This document shows positions 61,763-64,000 of a stretch of 64,000 nt of DNA, in pieces (position 1 is the first letter of the stretch; every line of letters starts with the position of its first letter). The stretch covers positions 8,494,001 through 8,558,000 of the forward strand of contig NZ_CP041244.1 in NCBI RefSeq assembly GCF_006547145.1. Reading direction: 5' to 3'. The notes beneath the pieces were generated by a model. It searched no databases. It had not been told where the DNA came from and was given only the letters and a program-made list of their open reading frames with translations. The translations under genes were made by a program, and so were the position numbers. The DNA comes from Actinomadura sp. WMMA1423 (GTDB lineage: Bacteria; Actinomycetota; Actinomycetes; Streptosporangiales; Streptosporangiaceae).

Positions 61763-63832
61763 ATGCACACCAGCGTATCCAGGCGCCGGCGCGGCGTCGC
61801 CGCGGTCGCTCTCGGACTGTCCGCCCTGGCCGCCGTCCAGGCGGCCCCGCTCGGCACCGCCTCCGCCGAGCCGGGCCCCGCGCCGGGCCGGCAGCCGGCT
61901 CCGTGGGAGCGGTACAACTACTCTCCCTCGTCCCGCACGCTCCACCCGGTGTCCGTCTTCAGGACCAGCGGCACGGTGGCGGACCAGGACGCTGTTCTGA
62001 AGGGACGGCGGACCACGCTGACCGGCGCAGGCTCGTCCGTCACGCTCGACTTCGGCAAGGAGGTCAGCGGGCTCACCACGCTGCGCTTCGCCGGGTCGGA
62101 CGGCCCGCAGAAGGTCGGCGTCGCGTTCTCCGAGTCGTCCACCTACGTGGACACGACGAGCGACGCCTCGACCGGAGGCCCCCGCAGCCGCGACGGGGCC
62201 CTGTCCGCCGACGTGGACGGCGCCACGTCCTACACCACCCCCGCCGAGCGGCTCCGCGGCGGTTTCCGCTACCTGACGGTCTTCCTTCAGTCGGGCGGCC
62301 GGGTCGACCTGGACAAGGTGTCGGTGCACTACACGCCCGCGCCGACGATGAAGGACCCGTCGAAGTACGCCAACTACTTCTACTCGAGCGACGACCTGCT
62401 CAACCGCATCTGGTACGCGGGCGCCTACACCGTCCAGCTCAACACGATCTCCCCGAAGACCGGCCGGATCTGGGAGCCCCCGGCGGCGCTGTGGGACAAC
62501 ACCGGAGACATCGGCGTCGGCGACACCATCCTCGTCGACGGCGCCAAGCGCGACCGGACGGTCTGGCCCGGCGACCTCGGCATCGAGATCCCGAGCGCCT
62601 ACGCGGCCTTCAACGACACCGAGTCCGCCCGGAACGCGCTCACCACCGTCTACCAGGCCCAGCGCGACACCGGCGAGCTGCCCTACGCCGGTCCCGAGCT
62701 GAACAAGTGGGGCTCGGACACCTACCACCTGTGGACCCTCGCCGCGAGCTGGGACTACTACCTCTACACGGGCGACGCGAGCTGGCTGTCCGGCGTCTGG
62801 GACCGGTACCAGAAGGGCGTCGACTTCATCGCCCGGAAGATGAACGACAAGGGCCTGGTGTCCATCACCGGGACGTCCGACTCCGTCCGGATCCTCGCCA
62901 AGGGCGAGAACCTCATCGCGAACGTGCTGATGTGGCGCGTCCTCGACAGGGGCTCGCAGCTCGCCAAGACCCAGGGCGACGACTCCCTGGCCGCGTCCTA
63001 CGCCGAGCGGGCCACGGCGCTCCGTACCGCCATCAACGCGAACTTCTGGGACGAGGCGGCCGGAGCGTACAAGTTCTACCCGAACTCGCCGATCCACCCG
63101 CAGGCCGACAACTCCCTCGCCGTCTGGTACGGCCTCGCCGACCAGCGGCAGGCGCGCCGCATCAGCGAGTCCCTCAAGGGCAACTGGAACGAGATCACCT
63201 CGACCGCGCCCGAGAACAAGGGCAACCCCGGCGTCTTCTCCGGCTCGATGGAGGTCAACGCCCACTTCGCCGCCGGCGGCAAGGCCGCCGACCAGGCCGG
63301 GGTGGACATCATCCGCCGCCAGTGGGGCTACATGCTCGACCACCCGGAGGGGACCCGGAGCACCTTCTGGGAGTCGTTCCGCAACCCGCAGGACGGGTGC
63401 GTCTTCTGCAGCTCCTACGTGAGCCTCGCGCACGCCTGGGCGACGGGCCCGACGCCGGCCCTCACGTTCTCGGTCCTCGGCCTCAACCCCACCGGGACGG
63501 GCGGGCGGACGTTCGACTTCGTCCCGCACACGGCCGACCTGAAGTTCGCGCAGGGCCGGATCACCACCACGGTCGGTGCGGTCGACGCCTCCTGGAAGGT
63601 CTCCAACGGGACCTTTACCGCGCAGTTGAAGGCTCCGGGCCGCGCGGTCGGACGCGCCGGTGTGCCGACGTTCGGCGCCCGGGTCAAGGTCCGGGTCGAC
63701 GGACACCTGGTCTGGGACGGCACCCGGGCGAGGGCCGCGTCCGACCTGAAACTGGGCGTCCACAGCGACGGCGAGTACGTGTACGTCGAGGGCCTCCGCG
63801 GCTCGCACAGCCTCCGCAGCGACCGCGCATGA
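61763..63832 (+). CDS. Six-hairpin glycosidase, GH78-like alpha-L-rhamnosidase
   Basis: The 689-residue exported protein has a signal peptide (SRRRRGVAAVALGLSALAAVQA), then a short N-terminal beta region (RTLHPVSVFRTSGTV, VTLDFGKEVSGLTTLRFAG) and an (alpha/alpha)6 barrel. In place of the usual GH78 acid motif it has DGAKRDRTVWPGDLGIE at about 259-275, the variant seen in the shorter alpha-L-rhamnosidase-like group. WESFRNPQDGCVFCSSYVSLAHAWATGPTPALTFSVLG and a C-terminal beta domain complete it. GCGAGGA is upstream. It follows the terminator and so may have its own promoter. Confidence 0.85.
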   Translation: MHTSVSRRRRGVAAVALGLSALAAVQAAPLGTASAEPGPAPGRQPAPWERYNYSPSSRTLHPVSVFRTSGTVADQDAVLKGRRTTLTGAGSSVTLDFGKEVSGLTTLRFAGSDGPQKVGVAFSESSTYVDTTSDASTGGPRSRDGALSADVDGATSYTTPAERLRGGFRYLTVFLQSGGRVDLDKVSVHYTPAPTMKDPSKYANYFYSSDDLLNRIWYAGAYTVQLNTISPKTGRIWEPPAALWDNTGDIGVGDTILVDGAKRDRTVWPGDLGIEIPSAYAAFNDTESARNALTTVYQAQRDTGELPYAGPELNKWGSDTYHLWTLAASWDYYLYTGDASWLSGVWDRYQKGVDFIARKMNDKGLVSITGTSDSVRILAKGENLIANVLMWRVLDRGSQLAKTQGDDSLAASYAERATALRTAINANFWDEAAGAYKFYPNSPIHPQADNSLAVWYGLADQRQARRISESLKGNWNEITSTAPENKGNPGVFSGSMEVNAHFAAGGKAADQAGVDIIRRQWGYMLDHPEGTRSTFWESFRNPQDGCVFCSSYVSLAHAWATGPTPALTFSVLGLNPTGTGGRTFDFVPHTADLKFAQGRITTTVGAVDASWKVSNGTFTAQLKAPGRAVGRAGVPTFGARVKVRVDGHLVWDGTRARAASDLKLGVHSDGEYVYVEGLRGSHSLRSDRA

Positions 63833-63897
63833 CCGCCTCCGCCCGTCGGCGTGCGATCACGACCCCTTCCGCTCCGCCCACCCCTGAGGAGTCGAGA

Positions 63898-64000
63898 ATG
63901 AACGAGTTGTCGCGGAGAAGGTTCGTCCAGGCCGGCGGTGTCGCGGCCGCGGCGGTCACGGCGAGCGGCGCGGTCGCGGGGCCCGCCCTCGCGGCGCCCG
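63898..64000 (+). CDS. Tat-exported protein, 5' end only (cut by window edge)
   Basis: An ATG at 63898 with GAGGAG 7 bases upstream begins MNELSRRRFVQAGGVAAAAV and continues VTASGAVAGPALAAP before the window ends. SRRRFVQ is a twin-arginine motif followed by a hydrophobic stretch and an Ala-x-Ala-like cleavage site. The mature domain is not visible; another glycosidase or carbohydrate-active enzyme is likely from context. Confidence 0.75.
   Translation, partial: MNELSRRRFVQAGGVAAAAVTASGAVAGPALAAP

Overview
The window is a high-GC (roughly 72-74%) actinobacterial chromosome segment. Codon use, leaderless-looking starts, an F420-type PPOX oxidoreductase, LAL-LuxR and SARP-like regulators and many Tat/Sec exported glycosidases fit a filamentous actinomycete, perhaps an Actinomadura/Thermomonosporaceae relative; that placement is inference from style, not from a marker gene. 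No rRNA, tRNA, CRISPR, prophage or transposase was seen.

Positions 1-29217 are ordinary accessory and housekeeping content in short operons: a TetR/amidohydrolase pair, a YbhN-type flippase, an MpaB-type oxygenase, an SCPx-like thiolase, a threonine aldolase-like lyase, a GAF/SARP-like activator, a histidine phosphatase, two small membrane proteins, a NERD-like membrane protein, helicase HrpB, a TetR-controlled DrrAB-type ABC exporter, an ECF sigma/anti-sigma pair, a cyclase-fold protein, a PPOX protein, a methyltransferase divergent from a CGNR regulator, a SRPBCC protein, and a co-directional LuxR / alpha-beta hydrolase / cholesterol-oxidase-like GMC set.

Positions 29470-64000 form one large L-rhamnose acquisition and catabolism locus. 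A leftward arm carries a LacI regulator, lutA, lutB, lutC and rhamnulokinase rhaB. A rightward arm carries an ABC importer (ATPase, two permeases, binding lipoprotein), mutarotase rhaM, isomerase rhaI, a GH78 rhamnosidase, the aldolase/dehydrogenase fusion rhaEW, an AraA/FucI-like isomerase, then a run of exported GH106 and GH78 alpha-L-rhamnosidases and the start of another Tat-exported protein at the right edge. The inferred flow is: exported rhamnosidases free L-rhamnose; the ABC system imports it; RhaM, RhaI and RhaB give rhamnulose-1-phosphate; RhaEW splits it to DHAP and lactaldehyde and oxidises lactaldehyde to L-lactate; LutABC converts lactate to pyruvate. Matching AAAACG-centred sites at both ends of the divergent intergenic region, and a third within the first importer gene, are candidate LacI operators.

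The most unusual structure is a family of GC-hairpin repeats of about 45-57 bp. Most copies start exactly on the stop codon of the upstream gene (ATGA or GTGA) and read MSEA(N/D)RG... . Copies lie between the ABC exporter genes (two in tandem), between lacI and lutA (two in tandem), between lutC and rhaB, and, degenerate, between rhaS and rhaM. Its 28-bp core also lies in-frame inside rhaI. Other points of interest are several perfect inverted-repeat operators, a cysteine-nucleophile hydrolase beside the GMC oxidase, a NERD-like protein that appears to lack its catalytic residues, and two mini-ORFs in the rhamnosidase operon.
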